In this document: positions 25,762 through 34,402 of the stretch, piece by piece | How the letters are laid out: each line of letters begins with the position of its first letter | Position numbering within the stretch: position 1 is the first letter of the stretch | Assembly (NCBI GenBank): GCA_947589465.1 | Contig: CANQAE010000009.1 | Location: forward strand, 1-43,809 | DNA length: 43,809 nt | Direction of reading: 5' to 3' | Origin: an uncultured Clostridia bacterium | Lineage (GTDB): Bacteria; Bacillota; Clostridia; Christensenellales; Pumilibacteraceae | Translations under genes and position numbers: made by a program | The notes under the pieces: model-generated | The model's database searches: none | Seen by the model: only the letters and a program-made list of their open reading frames with translations | What the model was told of the DNA's origin: nothing

Positions 25762-26709
25762 TTATGCGAACAATTCGGCTATTTGAACGGCGTTAGTGGC
25801 GGCTCCTTTGCGCAGATTGTCCGCTACCGTCCATATGCAGAAAGTGTTTGGGTTGCTTTCGTCGCGTCTTAATCTCCCCACGTAAACTTCGTCATGTCCC
25901 GTAACGTCGTATGGAGTGGGGATATCGCTGAGTTTGACGGAGGGCGATTCCGCAAGACATTCGCCTATTTCGTTTAGTCCCGCTTCCTTGATAAGTTCGA
26001 AATTCACCGTTGCTCCGTGACAGTTGGATACGGGAACGCGAACGCAGGTGGCGTTTACTTTTATTGCGGGCGAAAGGATCTTGTGCGTTTCGTTGACGAT
26101 CTTCATTTCCTCGCCGGTGTAGCCGTTGCTTTGATAGACGTCGATTTTGGGCAGAACATTGTTTTTTATCGGTACGTCAAAGACGCTCGTAGTTCCGTTT
26201 TCGAGGTCACCCAGCGCACTCGCGCCCGCGCCACTGACCGATTGATATGTACTCACGACCATTCTGCTTATGCCGAAACGACGGTATATGGGTGCTATTG
26301 CCGTGAGTATTTGTACTGTCGTGCAGTTGGGGTTTGCAATAATCCCGCTGTGCATAAATGCCGCAGACGGGTTTACTTCGGGAATGACGAGAGGCACGTT
26401 GTCGTCGAGCCGCCAAGCGGACGAATTGTCGATGACGATCGCGCCGATGGTGGAGAAGATCTGGGCGAATTTTATACTCACTTCGCCGCTCGTCGCAAAA
26501 AGAGCGATATCGCACGGATAACGGTAGATATTGGCTTGATTGAGTTCGTGAACTTCTTTTGTGCCGAACGGCGTTTCGGTCACGCCGTTTTCGGTGGCGA
26601 ACAGCACGAGATCGAGGAGCGGAAATCTTCTTTCGAACAGTACTTTCAGCATTGTTTTGCCCACGAGTCCCGTTGCGCCTACCACGGCTACGGTGAATTG
26701 TTTTTTCAT
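25762..26709 (-). CDS. asd: Aspartate-semialdehyde dehydrogenase
   Basis: This 315-residue NADP-dependent enzyme makes aspartate semialdehyde from aspartyl phosphate. It shows the nucleotide loop VVGATGLVGKTML, the NSSAWR segment, the catalytic cysteine in NPNCTT, SGAGASAL and the active-site His in VRVPVSNCHG. GGAGG precedes the ATG by five bases. It opens the asd-dapA-dapB-yabP-yabQ unit. No lysine riboswitch fold is evident in the 166-base divergent region. Confidence 0.96.
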   Translation of the reverse strand: MKKQFTVAVVGATGLVGKTMLKVLFERRFPLLDLVLFATENGVTETPFGTKEVHELNQANIYRYPCDIALFATSGEVSIKFAQIFSTIGAIVIDNSSAWRLDDNVPLVIPEVNPSAAFMHSGIIANPNCTTVQILTAIAPIYRRFGISRMVVSTYQSVSGAGASALGDLENGTTSVFDVPIKNNVLPKIDVYQSNGYTGEEMKIVNETHKILSPAIKVNATCVRVPVSNCHGATVNFELIKEAGLNEIGECLAESPSVKLSDIPTPYDVTGHDEVYVGRLRRDESNPNTFCIWTVADNLRKGAATNAVQIAELFA

Positions 26710-26758
26710 AGTTCCTCCAAATTGAGAGTGGTACTATTATGTTTATGGGCGAATGCCG

Positions 26759-26775
26759 AAAATAAGACTTATTTT
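26759..26775. promoter_or_regulatory. 17-bp palindrome between asd and the divergent operon
   Basis: AAAATAAG-A-CTTATTTT is a perfect 8-1-8 inverted repeat 50 bases upstream of asd. A second, AT-rich palindrome (TTGAATTTATATTCAA, 26798-26813) overlaps the -35 of the divergent promoter. Either could be an operator; no cognate regulator is encoded next to it. Confidence 0.4.
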
Positions 26776-26797
26776 TGCAATTACCACCTCAAAATAA

Positions 26798-26826
26798 TTG
26801 AATTTATATTCAAAATGTTGTATACT
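26798..26826 (+). promoter_or_regulatory. Promoter of the 26876-31558 operon
   Basis: TTGAAT at 26798-26803 and TATACT at 26821-26826 have a 17-base spacer. The transcript would start near 26833, about 43 bases before the first ATG. Confidence 0.65.
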
Positions 26827-26875
26827 ATCCTAAACGAGTATGCGCGATAAGCGCAAATAATTTTTTGGATAGGCT

Positions 26876-27811
26876 ATGATTAAAAATTTAACCGACAAAT
26901 TGACAGTGGACGAAACCAACCACGAGTATCTTATGAAGAACTATCAGGAGGGAGGACGCTTCAGGCTGTTCAGCGGCGTTTTCTTCGGCAAGATGGGGGC
27001 TATGACAAAGGCGAATTGGGTAATGCTTCTCTTTTGTATTCCCGCCGTTGCCGCAATTTTTTACACCCTCTATCTCGAAACGCAGTATTCGATACTCACT
27101 CCGTTTTCTTCAAATTACGGAGTGGGATATCCCGTCGTGAACAACGCGGAGGCAACTTACGCGGAAGCGATTTTCCGCAACAATATGTTCCGCGCGCTGC
27201 TGCTCGTCCCGTGCATGGTGATCGCGTTCATAGGACTTGCGGGCGCGTTCAACGTCATCAAATACGAGTCGCTCGGCAAAGACGTCAAAGTAATGCGCAC
27301 GTTTTTTAAGGGGATTAAAAATAATTTCGTCACCTATATGTGGATAGGACTCGTCAACGGCATAATGCTGTTTTTGTTTATGCTGTCCGTGAACTTTTAC
27401 GGGAATCCGAATCTTCATCTCGCGCTCAAAATAGTGACGATTTTCCTTAACTCTCTCGTGTTCGCCTTTGTGCTTGTAATGTCGTTTTACGTTATGTCGC
27501 AGGCGGCATTATACGATATGCCCCTCATAAAGATGATAAAAAATGCATTTTGGTTTACGATCTCGTTTGCTTTGCAAAACTTTTTTATACTTATATTTTC
27601 GCTCGTTCCCGTCGGCTTGTTACTTGTTATGGGCACGTCGTATTTCTTGCAGATATTAGTTATCATGGTATGCGCCATGCTCGGCATATCGTACATCGTG
27701 TGCGTATGGACGATATATTGCCATTATGTTTACGGCGTGGCATTTACGGCTTGCATAGAAAAAGGGCAGAACAAGGGCAAAAAAAGCAAAAGAGCGAGGC
27801 GGAACGGCTGA
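26876..27811 (+). CDS. Multi-pass membrane protein, DUF624/YesL-like
   Basis: This 311-residue protein has a hydrophilic N-terminus, then about six helices (near residues 48-68, 103-126, 148-172, 180-207, 222-250 and 255-285) and a Lys/Arg-rich cytoplasmic tail (KKSKRARRNG). The segment GRFRLFSGVFFGKMGAMTKA followed by NWVMLLFCIPAVAAIFYTLY and a later FFKGIKNNFVTYMWIGLVNG resemble the DUF624 (YesL) family of unknown function. It is longer than typical DUF624 proteins. The next gene's ATG follows the stop directly. It is the first gene of the operon. Confidence 0.6.
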   Translation: MIKNLTDKLTVDETNHEYLMKNYQEGGRFRLFSGVFFGKMGAMTKANWVMLLFCIPAVAAIFYTLYLETQYSILTPFSSNYGVGYPVVNNAEATYAEAIFRNNMFRALLLVPCMVIAFIGLAGAFNVIKYESLGKDVKVMRTFFKGIKNNFVTYMWIGLVNGIMLFLFMLSVNFYGNPNLHLALKIVTIFLNSLVFAFVLVMSFYVMSQAALYDMPLIKMIKNAFWFTISFALQNFFILIFSLVPVGLLLVMGTSYFLQILVIMVCAMLGISYIVCVWTIYCHYVYGVAFTACIEKGQNKGKKSKRARRNG

Positions 27812-28483
27812 ATGTACGAAATCATTGCCCGCTATTACGATCTGTTTATGAGCGACGATGAGTGGGTCGACTTTGCCGTAAACGCCGTAAAAGGCAAGTA
27901 TCGAGGGGCAGACGTAGGTTGCGGAAGCGGAAGCGTAGCAGCCGCCCTTGCCGCCGAACACGACGTAATTGCGGTCGATTCTTCTGCCGAGATGTTGACG
28001 GTCGCCGCGGAAAAGTTTATGCGGTCTGGTCTACGCATACCGACGGTCTTGCAGGATGCGGAAAAACTCTCTCTCGGCTTCAAAGCCGATTTCATAACAG
28101 CCATGTGCGACGTGGTGAATTATATACGCAAGCCCGAAAAATTCTTTTCGGCGGCGCAAAAAAACCTCGCTGGTGGCGGCTTGCTCGTATTCGACATAAG
28201 CAGCGAGGAAAAACTGAGGAACGTACTCGGCGACAATGTTTTTACCGAAACGAAGGACAACGTCACTTATGTATGGGAAAATTCGCTTGAACGCGACAGA
28301 GTAAATATGCTGCTCACTTTTTTCATTCCGTGCGGGAACGGACTTTTCCGCAAGGAGATCGACGAGCAGACCCAATACATTCACGGCAAGAGGGATATAG
28401 AGGACGCGCTTTCGCTTTGCGGATTCGAGAGCAAGACTATCGACAAGGGCGACAGAATATATTTCGTCGCAAAAAAGGTGTAG
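27812..28483 (+). CDS. Class I SAM-dependent methyltransferase
   Basis: This 223-residue cytoplasmic protein shows the Rossmann methyltransferase motifs: motif I GADVGCGSGSVAAALA (residues 32-47), an acidic end of strand 2 (VIAVDSSAEML), a DAEKL segment, CDVVNYI and GGLLVFDISS. It resembles the YqeM-type small methyltransferases. The substrate is unknown. Its ATG abuts the stop of the membrane protein, and the TPR gene follows after four bases, so translation is coupled through the operon. Confidence 0.83.
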   Translation: MYEIIARYYDLFMSDDEWVDFAVNAVKGKYRGADVGCGSGSVAAALAAEHDVIAVDSSAEMLTVAAEKFMRSGLRIPTVLQDAEKLSLGFKADFITAMCDVVNYIRKPEKFFSAAQKNLAGGGLLVFDISSEEKLRNVLGDNVFTETKDNVTYVWENSLERDRVNMLLTFFIPCGNGLFRKEIDEQTQYIHGKRDIEDALSLCGFESKTIDKGDRIYFVAKKV

Positions 28484-28487
28484 GGCT

Positions 28488-30074
28488 ATGGCAAAATTCA
28501 ATTTCGACTATATGGATGCCGCTCGGAAGATGGCGGACAAGGGCGATCACGCGGCGGCTTTGCACTACTATTTTTTGCAACGAAATAAAAGCAGGGACAA
28601 GCGCATCAACGTTTATATAGGCGACTCGTATGCGCAAATGGGACTGCTTCAAGAGGCGGTAAGATATTATATGCGCGCTTATGCCGCAAACCAACACAAC
28701 GAAGAAGCACTCAACGGACTCATTTATTGCTACAAGGATCTTGACGAAGAAGCGTCATACTACTATTTGCACTGCGCGCTTCTCGGTGATGAGGACGTCA
28801 TAGAAGAATTTCATATTGCCGACGAGGACGACTGCGATTACGATTATCCGCCCATAGAATTGCACGACAAGAAAGACAAGAGCGAAATTTTGGATTTCGC
28901 CGTAGGCTTGTTCGAAAACGGCAACGTCGAAGAAGCGAAAGAATTGTTTATGAGCATAGACAAGGATTCGTATCAGTACTGCGACGCGTTGCTTGCGCGC
29001 GCTTCTATTGAAATGGAAGCGTCCAATGCCGAGAACGCTTTGGCGCTTGCCGACGAAGCGCTTGGGATCGACCCGCGTCACCTCGGCGCGCATATGATGA
29101 AGATCGTGGCTTATGACGCGCTTGATATGCATAAAGAAGCGGAGGAGTGGCTCGAAAAACTCGACGCGCTCGATACGTTTGACGAGGAGGAAACAGCGAA
29201 GGTGGCTTTATGCTACTGTAATTTCGACCGCTACGCCCTCGCACAGAAATATTTGTTGCGCAAACTCGAATATACGCCTTACGACAAACTTATGCTCATG
29301 TGCCTCGCCGCGGTAAAGGCGAGGCTGGGTGACGAACAGGCGGCGTTCGGTATCGCAAACAAGGTCTGTTCGGTATATCCCGACGACGTCGAAGTCAAGG
29401 AAATAACATCCGAAATTCTGTCGGGCAAACCCATAAAAATGCCAGAAGAAATATTCAGGTTGAAACGCGAATGGGTGAGCGAAATTAAAGAATTGTTTTT
29501 GCACGATTACAAAGCCGTGGTCGAACCTGACAACATAAAAAAAGTCAAGTGGCTACTGCAAGGCGAAGAAGACATCTATTTGCAGTCGGCATTATGCGCG
29601 TTTATTACGGGTATACCTCAATTCGATAACTTGATGGACGACATTCTCATTGACCCGTTCGCACCCGTAATAATAAAAAAGCAGATCCTCTTGCGCAGGG
29701 TCTGCGACGACAACGTCAAGCGCATAAAATTCGTTGTGGCGAACTTGTTCAGGTCATTGCCCGTCAAACACCCGAATGTGGCGGACAATCTGAAATACGC
29801 ATACTACTATGTGTTCATCGCCTTGGCAGTAAGCGATATGCATTTTTCGAGGCGGCTGTCGTCCGTATTCCGCAAGGTTTCGGCAAAGTACGAAAGTTGT
29901 TCGTCGAACTCAAAGGAAAGTTTGCAGATCGGGGTTCTGGCGGCGATAATATATCTTTTGACAGCCGACGTGCAAATCAAAAGGGTGTGTGAATATTTCG
30001 ATTGCGCCGAAGAAGATATAAGGGCGGCGTTCGAACTACTTGACTTACAAGGAGAATTCAATGTACGATTTTGA
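28488..30074 (+). CDS. Tetratricopeptide-repeat protein
   Basis: This 528-residue soluble protein is almost wholly helical. TPR-like units occur from the N-terminus (ARKMADKGDHAAALHYYFLQ; YIGDSYAQMGLLQEAVRYYM) and again around residues 145-300 (AVGLFENGNVEEAKELFMSI; KMIVAYDALDMHKEAEEWLE without the first residue). An acidic loop (DEDDCDYDYPP) lies near residue 123. The C-terminal half (residues 330-528) is helical without clear repeats and suggests a separate domain. No signal peptide. It probably scaffolds a complex with its neighbours; its 3' end overlaps the next gene by 14 bases. Confidence 0.8.
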   Translation: MAKFNFDYMDAARKMADKGDHAAALHYYFLQRNKSRDKRINVYIGDSYAQMGLLQEAVRYYMRAYAANQHNEEALNGLIYCYKDLDEEASYYYLHCALLGDEDVIEEFHIADEDDCDYDYPPIELHDKKDKSEILDFAVGLFENGNVEEAKELFMSIDKDSYQYCDALLARASIEMEASNAENALALADEALGIDPRHLGAHMMKIVAYDALDMHKEAEEWLEKLDALDTFDEEETAKVALCYCNFDRYALAQKYLLRKLEYTPYDKLMLMCLAAVKARLGDEQAAFGIANKVCSVYPDDVEVKEITSEILSGKPIKMPEEIFRLKREWVSEIKELFLHDYKAVVEPDNIKKVKWLLQGEEDIYLQSALCAFITGIPQFDNLMDDILIDPFAPVIIKKQILLRRVCDDNVKRIKFVVANLFRSLPVKHPNVADNLKYAYYYVFIALAVSDMHFSRRLSSVFRKVSAKYESCSSNSKESLQIGVLAAIIYLLTADVQIKRVCEYFDCAEEDIRAAFELLDLQGEFNVRF

Positions 30075-30825
30075 CAAACTTTTTTCTGCCTTTGTACTCA
30101 AAAAGGGGCATGTTCACGAGGACGAACTCGGCGAAGTTTACGAGGAGTGGCTGGGGACTTTTTGCGATGAACTCGGCAAGTCCCCGCGGGAAGTTTTGGA
30201 CGGCATGAATAATATGCAACTCGTAAAGGAACTGAGAGAGGAGTGCGAAAACGGTTCTCCGTCACTTACCGTCATGGAAAATATCGAGAAACGAGCACCC
30301 ATATCACTACTTTTGCCACTGCTATATGAGGACAACGAAACGCTTGTTTACTGTGCGGCGGAACTACTATATAACCTCGACAAAGCGCCTCTCGATATCT
30401 TTGCCGAACTTTTGCCGACAGTCAAGGACGAGGAACTTTTCGAACTCATGGTTTCGGCTCTCAAAGAAAATCCCGATTCGGTAAAGGAAAGGTTGTACGA
30501 GATAGCGAGCGGCGACGATATGCGACTGAAAACGGTCGTCGGTGAAATTCTTGCCGAAGGCGGACGTGACGAGCGGACTTTCAAACTGCTTTCGGAGTTG
30601 TTTGCAAGCGGCGACAATATTCCGCTTTACGCCGGATATTTGGCGCGTTACGGCGACGAAATGGCGGTGTCTATGCTATACAGGGCGTTGGAAACGGCTT
30701 CTTATGCCGATTATATCGAGATACGCAACGCTATCGAATCTCTGGGCGGGATCGTAAGCGAGGAAAGAGATTTTTCCGCCGACCCCGAATATAATATTTT
30801 GAAGGAGCACAAAAGTGGGGACTGA
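30061..30825 (+). CDS. HEAT-like helical-repeat protein
   Basis: This 254-residue acidic, helical protein has repeated pairs such as LLPLLYEDNETLVYCAAELL, DIFAELLPTVKDEELFELMV and LKTVVGEILAEGG, in the style of HEAT/armadillo repeats. The start is ATG 30061 with AAGGAGA seven bases before it, inside the end of the TPR gene. No catalytic motif is visible. Together with the TPR protein it suggests a protein-interaction role. The 3' end overlaps the HD gene by 11 bases. Confidence 0.7.
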   Translation: MYDFDKLFSAFVLKKGHVHEDELGEVYEEWLGTFCDELGKSPREVLDGMNNMQLVKELREECENGSPSLTVMENIEKRAPISLLLPLLYEDNETLVYCAAELLYNLDKAPLDIFAELLPTVKDEELFELMVSALKENPDSVKERLYEIASGDDMRLKTVVGEILAEGGRDERTFKLLSELFASGDNIPLYAGYLARYGDEMAVSMLYRALETASYADYIEIRNAIESLGGIVSEERDFSADPEYNILKEHKSGD

Positions 30826-31558
30826 ACTTGTTACGCTTGCAAGCGTCAAAGAAAACGAAGGTATTCGCACACTTATCGATATGGCTAATCATAATCTCGA
30901 AGTTATGGGCTACACCGAACACGGAATAAGGCACGTGTCTTTCGTCAGCCGTGCTACAAGCGAGATCTTGCACGAACTCGGTTACGACGACCGCACCGTT
31001 GAACTCGGCGCGATCGCGGGATGGGTACACGATATAGGCAATGCCGTAAACCGCTGTCAACACGGTATAACGGGGGCGATAATGACTTATCAGATTTTTT
31101 CGAAGATGAATATGCCGCCCGAAGAAATCGCGCTCATAGTGGGAGCGATAGGCAATCACGAGGAGGAAATAGGCGTGCCCGTCAATCCCGTTTGCGCGGC
31201 GCTCATAATAGCCGACAAAAGCGACGCGCACCGAAGTAGGGTACGACGCGACAAATACGACCTTAACGACATACATGATAGGGTCAATTTGTCCATAAAG
31301 AAAAACTTCATTACCGTTGACAAGGAACGAAAGGTAATAAGGCTGTTTATTTATATGAACGAGATCAGTTCGCCAATGGAATATATGCAGATATATATGT
31401 CGAGATTGATTTTGTGCGAAAAATCAGCCGCTGCGCTCGGTTGCACTTTCGAACTTGTTATCAACGGTAGCGCCGTCAACCGAAAACAGGACATTAGTGT
31501 GAGCGAAGAAATGCTCAAAGGCGAGGATATTATGCGCGGCAAAAAAGTGGACTATTGA
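30815..31558 (+). CDS. HD-domain metal-dependent phosphohydrolase
   Basis: This 247-residue protein has the HD-superfamily ligands in order: GIRHV (His40), WVHDIGN (His72-Asp73), a following CQHGITGA (His83), GNHEEE, and ADKSDAHRSR with the distal Asp. Such proteins hydrolyse nucleotides, cyclic dinucleotides or other phosphoesters with Fe/Mn or Mg. The C-terminal 90 residues are alpha/beta with no clear match. It starts at GTG 30815, seven bases after GAAGGAG. It is the last of the tightly overlapping five-gene unit. The substrate is unknown. Confidence 0.85.
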   Translation: MGTELVTLASVKENEGIRTLIDMANHNLEVMGYTEHGIRHVSFVSRATSEILHELGYDDRTVELGAIAGWVHDIGNAVNRCQHGITGAIMTYQIFSKMNMPPEEIALIVGAIGNHEEEIGVPVNPVCAALIIADKSDAHRSRVRRDKYDLNDIHDRVNLSIKKNFITVDKERKVIRLFIYMNEISSPMEYMQIYMSRLILCEKSAAALGCTFELVINGSAVNRKQDISVSEEMLKGEDIMRGKKVDY

Positions 31559-31562
31559 TCGA

Positions 31563-31931
31563 ATGAACTTTTTAGAAAAATGGAAAACGAAGATGAAACA
31601 AACGACCGATAAGACAATAAATACGGGAAACAATGATTTTAGCAAAAACGTTGAGAAATTTACAAAGTGGGCAAAGGTCTGTATCATTACGACAATAGTC
31701 ATGGGTGCTTTCGGAATAGGCGCATCTGTGTTGAGTATTCTGAAAAAATTTACCGATCTCGAAGTGACGGCGCCTTTTCTTTACGGCAAGACATTTGCGT
31801 GTATCGTGCTTATCGCTTTTTTGGCTCTTGTCACGTTTGTGATTTTGTGTTACGTAAAAGCGCGTAAGTACAAGAAATTGATAGAGAGAAGCGAAAACAA
31901 AGAGAGCGAAAATGAAACAAACTACCAATAG
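31563..31931 (+). CDS. Small membrane protein with two helices
   Basis: This 122-residue protein has two hydrophobic helices (about residues 38-60 and 78-103) with a charged loop between and a polar, Glu/Lys-rich tail. No family is recognised. The ATG at 31563 has no ribosome binding site; the in-frame ATG at 31593 (MKQTTDKTIN) is an attractive alternative, because the partial downstream copy begins at the equivalent codon. It lies four bases after the HD gene and is probably the end of that operon. Confidence 0.6.
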   Translation: MNFLEKWKTKMKQTTDKTINTGNNDFSKNVEKFTKWAKVCIITTIVMGAFGIGASVLSILKKFTDLEVTAPFLYGKTFACIVLIAFLALVTFVILCYVKARKYKKLIERSENKESENETNYQ

Positions 31932-31989
31932 AACTATAAAGATGGAAAATAAACGATTTTAGCAAAAACGTTGAGAAATTTATCAAGTG
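31912..31989 (+). pseudogene. Frameshifted, truncated copy of the 5' end of the preceding gene
   Basis: This 78-base stretch repeats 31593-31670: both begin ATGAAACAAAC and share an exact 28-base block (31635-31662 and 31955-31982). The offset grows from 319 to 320 bases, so one base was inserted between; this puts the copy out of frame after 15 codons, at a TAG. Only the first quarter of the gene is present; no membrane helix sequence follows. It overlaps the end of the intact gene. Confidence 0.75.
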
Positions 31990-31999
31990 ATTTTTTAAT

Positions 32000-33238
32000 T
32001 CAATAATACAGATCGTAATTTATTTTTAGGACGGTGACGTCTTTTCCGCCGAATTTGCCCGAAGTATTTCCGATAACGAACATTCCGAACGGGCAAGTGA
32101 TTATCCTTTGGTCTACTATATCGCGGACAAAGGAGAGTTCTTTTACTGTCTTGCTACCTTCGAAAGAACGCACCCATACCGTACCATTTACGAGTGAAGC
32201 GGTGTGTACGCGGTCGTCGATACAATACGACGTTTGCCCGAATTCATCGCTGTAAACGATTTTGTCGTTGTAGACGCAGAAGAACGATCCGTCGGCTGTG
32301 ATATACATAAAATCGTCTTTGCCTGTGCCGAAAATACTTGCCTTATTTACGGAATCGGTAAGTTTGAGCGAAAATCCGCCGTCCTTTATGAGCGAGAGTC
32401 CGTCGGGCGTTTCGGCGAGGTAGTAAAAGCAGTTTACTATCCAATAACCGAGCACGCGATAAGAATAGCCGAGTTCGACTTGCGTCAGTTTTTGACCCCA
32501 GGTGCCCGAAAAAAGCAAATTGCCGAGCGAAGAAAGCCCATTTGCCATAAGTCCGCAACTTGTGCCGTAATCGAGCGTATCTATATATTCGAGGCTGTAT
32601 TTTTCGTCGGTGATCGCTTGAACGGTGCAGTCGAGTTTTTCGTCGAGCAAAGTAAGCCTGAGCCGCGTAAATTCGCTTATGTCTTTTTTGACTTCGGTGA
32701 CATAGATATATCCGCCCGTGCGATATTTGATATCGATCGGCTTTTCGCCTTCGACCGCGGGGATCTGTACGGATGCGAGAACACTTCCGTTGTAGTCTAT
32801 TGCGACGGCGAGCGGACATCCTTTGTCTATCGCCATAACGAAGCCGCCGTCATACAGCGTAGCCTTTACGAAAACGCCTTCGTATGTGCAAAAGGCTACC
32901 GTTTTGCCGTAACTGTCGAGTATGGCAAGGTATGCGCCGCTCGAATCGAAGTCGTAGTCGGTCGACGTTGTGTTGCCGAAAATGTAAAGCGCGTTGTCGG
33001 TGGCAAAAACACATTCCGCCGTTTCGTCGCCGCTCCCGCCGAAGGTCTGCGAGTAGACGAGGGCGGGATCCGAAGTTATTTCAGCCTCGCGTTCTTTGAG
33101 GTGGGCGGGAGGAGTTTGCGGAATTGTGTTCGCTTGATATGTGGCTGTCGGCATATAAAAAAACAGACCGACACCGAGCGCTATCACGATGACGAGTAGC
33201 GCAGTGATTATACGGAGTTGTGTTGATTGTTCGTGCAT
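32000..33238 (-). CDS. Membrane-anchored beta-propeller-like surface protein
   Basis: This 412-residue protein has an N-terminal helix (residues 10-31, LRIITALLVIVIALGVGLFF) with no lipobox or clear cleavage site, so it is probably a signal anchor with the rest outside. After a Pro-rich linker, the sequence SQTFGGSGDETAECVFATDN and ALYIFGNTTSTDYDF matches the SBBP-type beta-propeller repeat; weaker strands continue to a closing blade (CPFGMFVIGNTSGKFGGKDV). Start ATG 33238 follows GCGAGG by ten bases. It might bind polymers or other surface proteins; no catalytic residues are evident. Confidence 0.7.
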   Translation of the reverse strand: MHEQSTQLRIITALLVIVIALGVGLFFYMPTATYQANTIPQTPPAHLKEREAEITSDPALVYSQTFGGSGDETAECVFATDNALYIFGNTTSTDYDFDSSGAYLAILDSYGKTVAFCTYEGVFVKATLYDGGFVMAIDKGCPLAVAIDYNGSVLASVQIPAVEGEKPIDIKYRTGGYIYVTEVKKDISEFTRLRLTLLDEKLDCTVQAITDEKYSLEYIDTLDYGTSCGLMANGLSSLGNLLFSGTWGQKLTQVELGYSYRVLGYWIVNCFYYLAETPDGLSLIKDGGFSLKLTDSVNKASIFGTGKDDFMYITADGSFFCVYNDKIVYSDEFGQTSYCIDDRVHTASLVNGTVWVRSFEGSKTVKELSFVRDIVDQRIITCPFGMFVIGNTSGKFGGKDVTVLKINYDLYY

Positions 33239-33266
33239 AAAATTCGACCTCGCTGAATTTTTTACA

Positions 33267-33294
33267 ATTATAGCGCACAAATATGCACGTAACA
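33267..33294 (-). promoter_or_regulatory. Candidate promoter of the beta-propeller-like gene
   Basis: On the minus strand a perfect TATAAT (complement of 33267-33272) lies 29 bases before the ATG. The -35 match, TGTTAC with a 16-base spacer, is weak. Confidence 0.4.
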
Positions 33295-33352
33295 TCGGTT
33301 AAACGGTCGCATTTTGACTTTTATAATCGACGGAAACGAGGGAAGCGGTTTT

Positions 33353-34336
33353 TTAGGTTTCGAGAATGAGGCGGGCGACTTTTTTTGTGCCGTCCACCGA
33401 AAATTTTTGAGGCTGAAAGTTTTTAAGTTCTTTCAGTTCGGAAAGAAGTCTTTCGGGCGTAAGCAAATTCTGGTCGAGCACTTTGACGAGTCCGCGACTT
33501 CGGAAATATTCGGCGTTTTCGATCTGGTCGCCGCGCGACGCTCCTTTCGGTAGCGGTATGATCAGTGCCTTTTTGCGCAAGGCGGCTATTTCGAATAGCG
33601 AATTGGCTCCGCCGCGCGAGATAATATAGTCGGCGTCGGCGTATACGTCTGCCATCGAAGATGTGAATTCTATTTGTTCGTAATTTGCCGTGTGCGGGTG
33701 CGAAGCATTGCCTTTACCCACTATATGGATCACGTTAAACTCGGTCGTGAGTTTATTTAGGCAGGCGGAAATGCAGTTGTTTATCGCTGTGCTTCCGAGG
33801 CTGCCGCCCATGACAAGAAGGGTGGGAAAGGACGAGCGTCTTTTGCCGAGAAGCAGGTCGCGTCTGATGAGCGCTCCCGTATAAATTCCGTTTTTTATCT
33901 TTTGCGCGGTGACATCGAAAGAGGTGCAGACGTACTTGCATCTTTTGCCTATCAACTTGTTGGTAAGACCGAGGCTCATATCGCTTTCGTGCGTAATGAC
34001 GGGAGTTTTGCCCGCCGCGAGCGCAACGGGCAGGCTTACGTAACCGCCCTTGCTGAAAATAACGTCGGGATTTATCGATTTCAACACCTTGCGTGCTATA
34101 AGGGTCGAACGCAACAGTTTGAACGGAATTAATAGGTTTTTGAAGAAAAAACCGCGTGCATATTTTACGCACGGGATCTCGTGATATGTCACGTTATGAA
34201 AAGATTTAATCAGTTCCTTTTCCATGCCCCGTCCGCCTATATAATGTATTTCGCAATCGGCAAGATATGGCAAGAGAGCGATATTCGGCATAATGTGTCC
34301 CGCCGTTCCACCGCCCGTCAAAACGACTTTTTTCAT
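33353..34336 (-). CDS. murG: Undecaprenyldiphospho-muramoylpentapeptide GlcNAc-transferase MurG
   Basis: This 327-residue GT-B glycosyltransferase adds GlcNAc to lipid I to form lipid II on the inner face of the membrane. It shows the acceptor loop TGGGTAGHIMPNIAL, FSKGGYVSLPVALAA, HESDMSLGLTNKLIGKR, GGSLGSTAINN and the donor-site block SRGGANSLFEIAAL. It is shorter than the usual 350-370 residues, as in several clostridial homologues. AGGAGG precedes the ATG. It stands alone, away from a dcw cluster, so a second murG elsewhere is possible. Confidence 0.9.
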   Translation of the reverse strand: MKKVVLTGGGTAGHIMPNIALLPYLADCEIHYIGGRGMEKELIKSFHNVTYHEIPCVKYARGFFFKNLLIPFKLLRSTLIARKVLKSINPDVIFSKGGYVSLPVALAAGKTPVITHESDMSLGLTNKLIGKRCKYVCTSFDVTAQKIKNGIYTGALIRRDLLLGKRRSSFPTLLVMGGSLGSTAINNCISACLNKLTTEFNVIHIVGKGNASHPHTANYEQIEFTSSMADVYADADYIISRGGANSLFEIAALRKKALIIPLPKGASRGDQIENAEYFRSRGLVKVLDQNLLTPERLLSELKELKNFQPQKFSVDGTKKVARLILET

Positions 34337-34402
34337 AAAGACCTCCTTTATCCGTCGATATTATTTTATTTCGCACGACGGCTATTATGCGGGGAGGTCA
34401 AT

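Noticed and set aside
26710..26875. Lysine riboswitch before asd.
   Set aside because: The 166-base divergent region shows two short palindromes but none of the long paired arms of that riboswitch.
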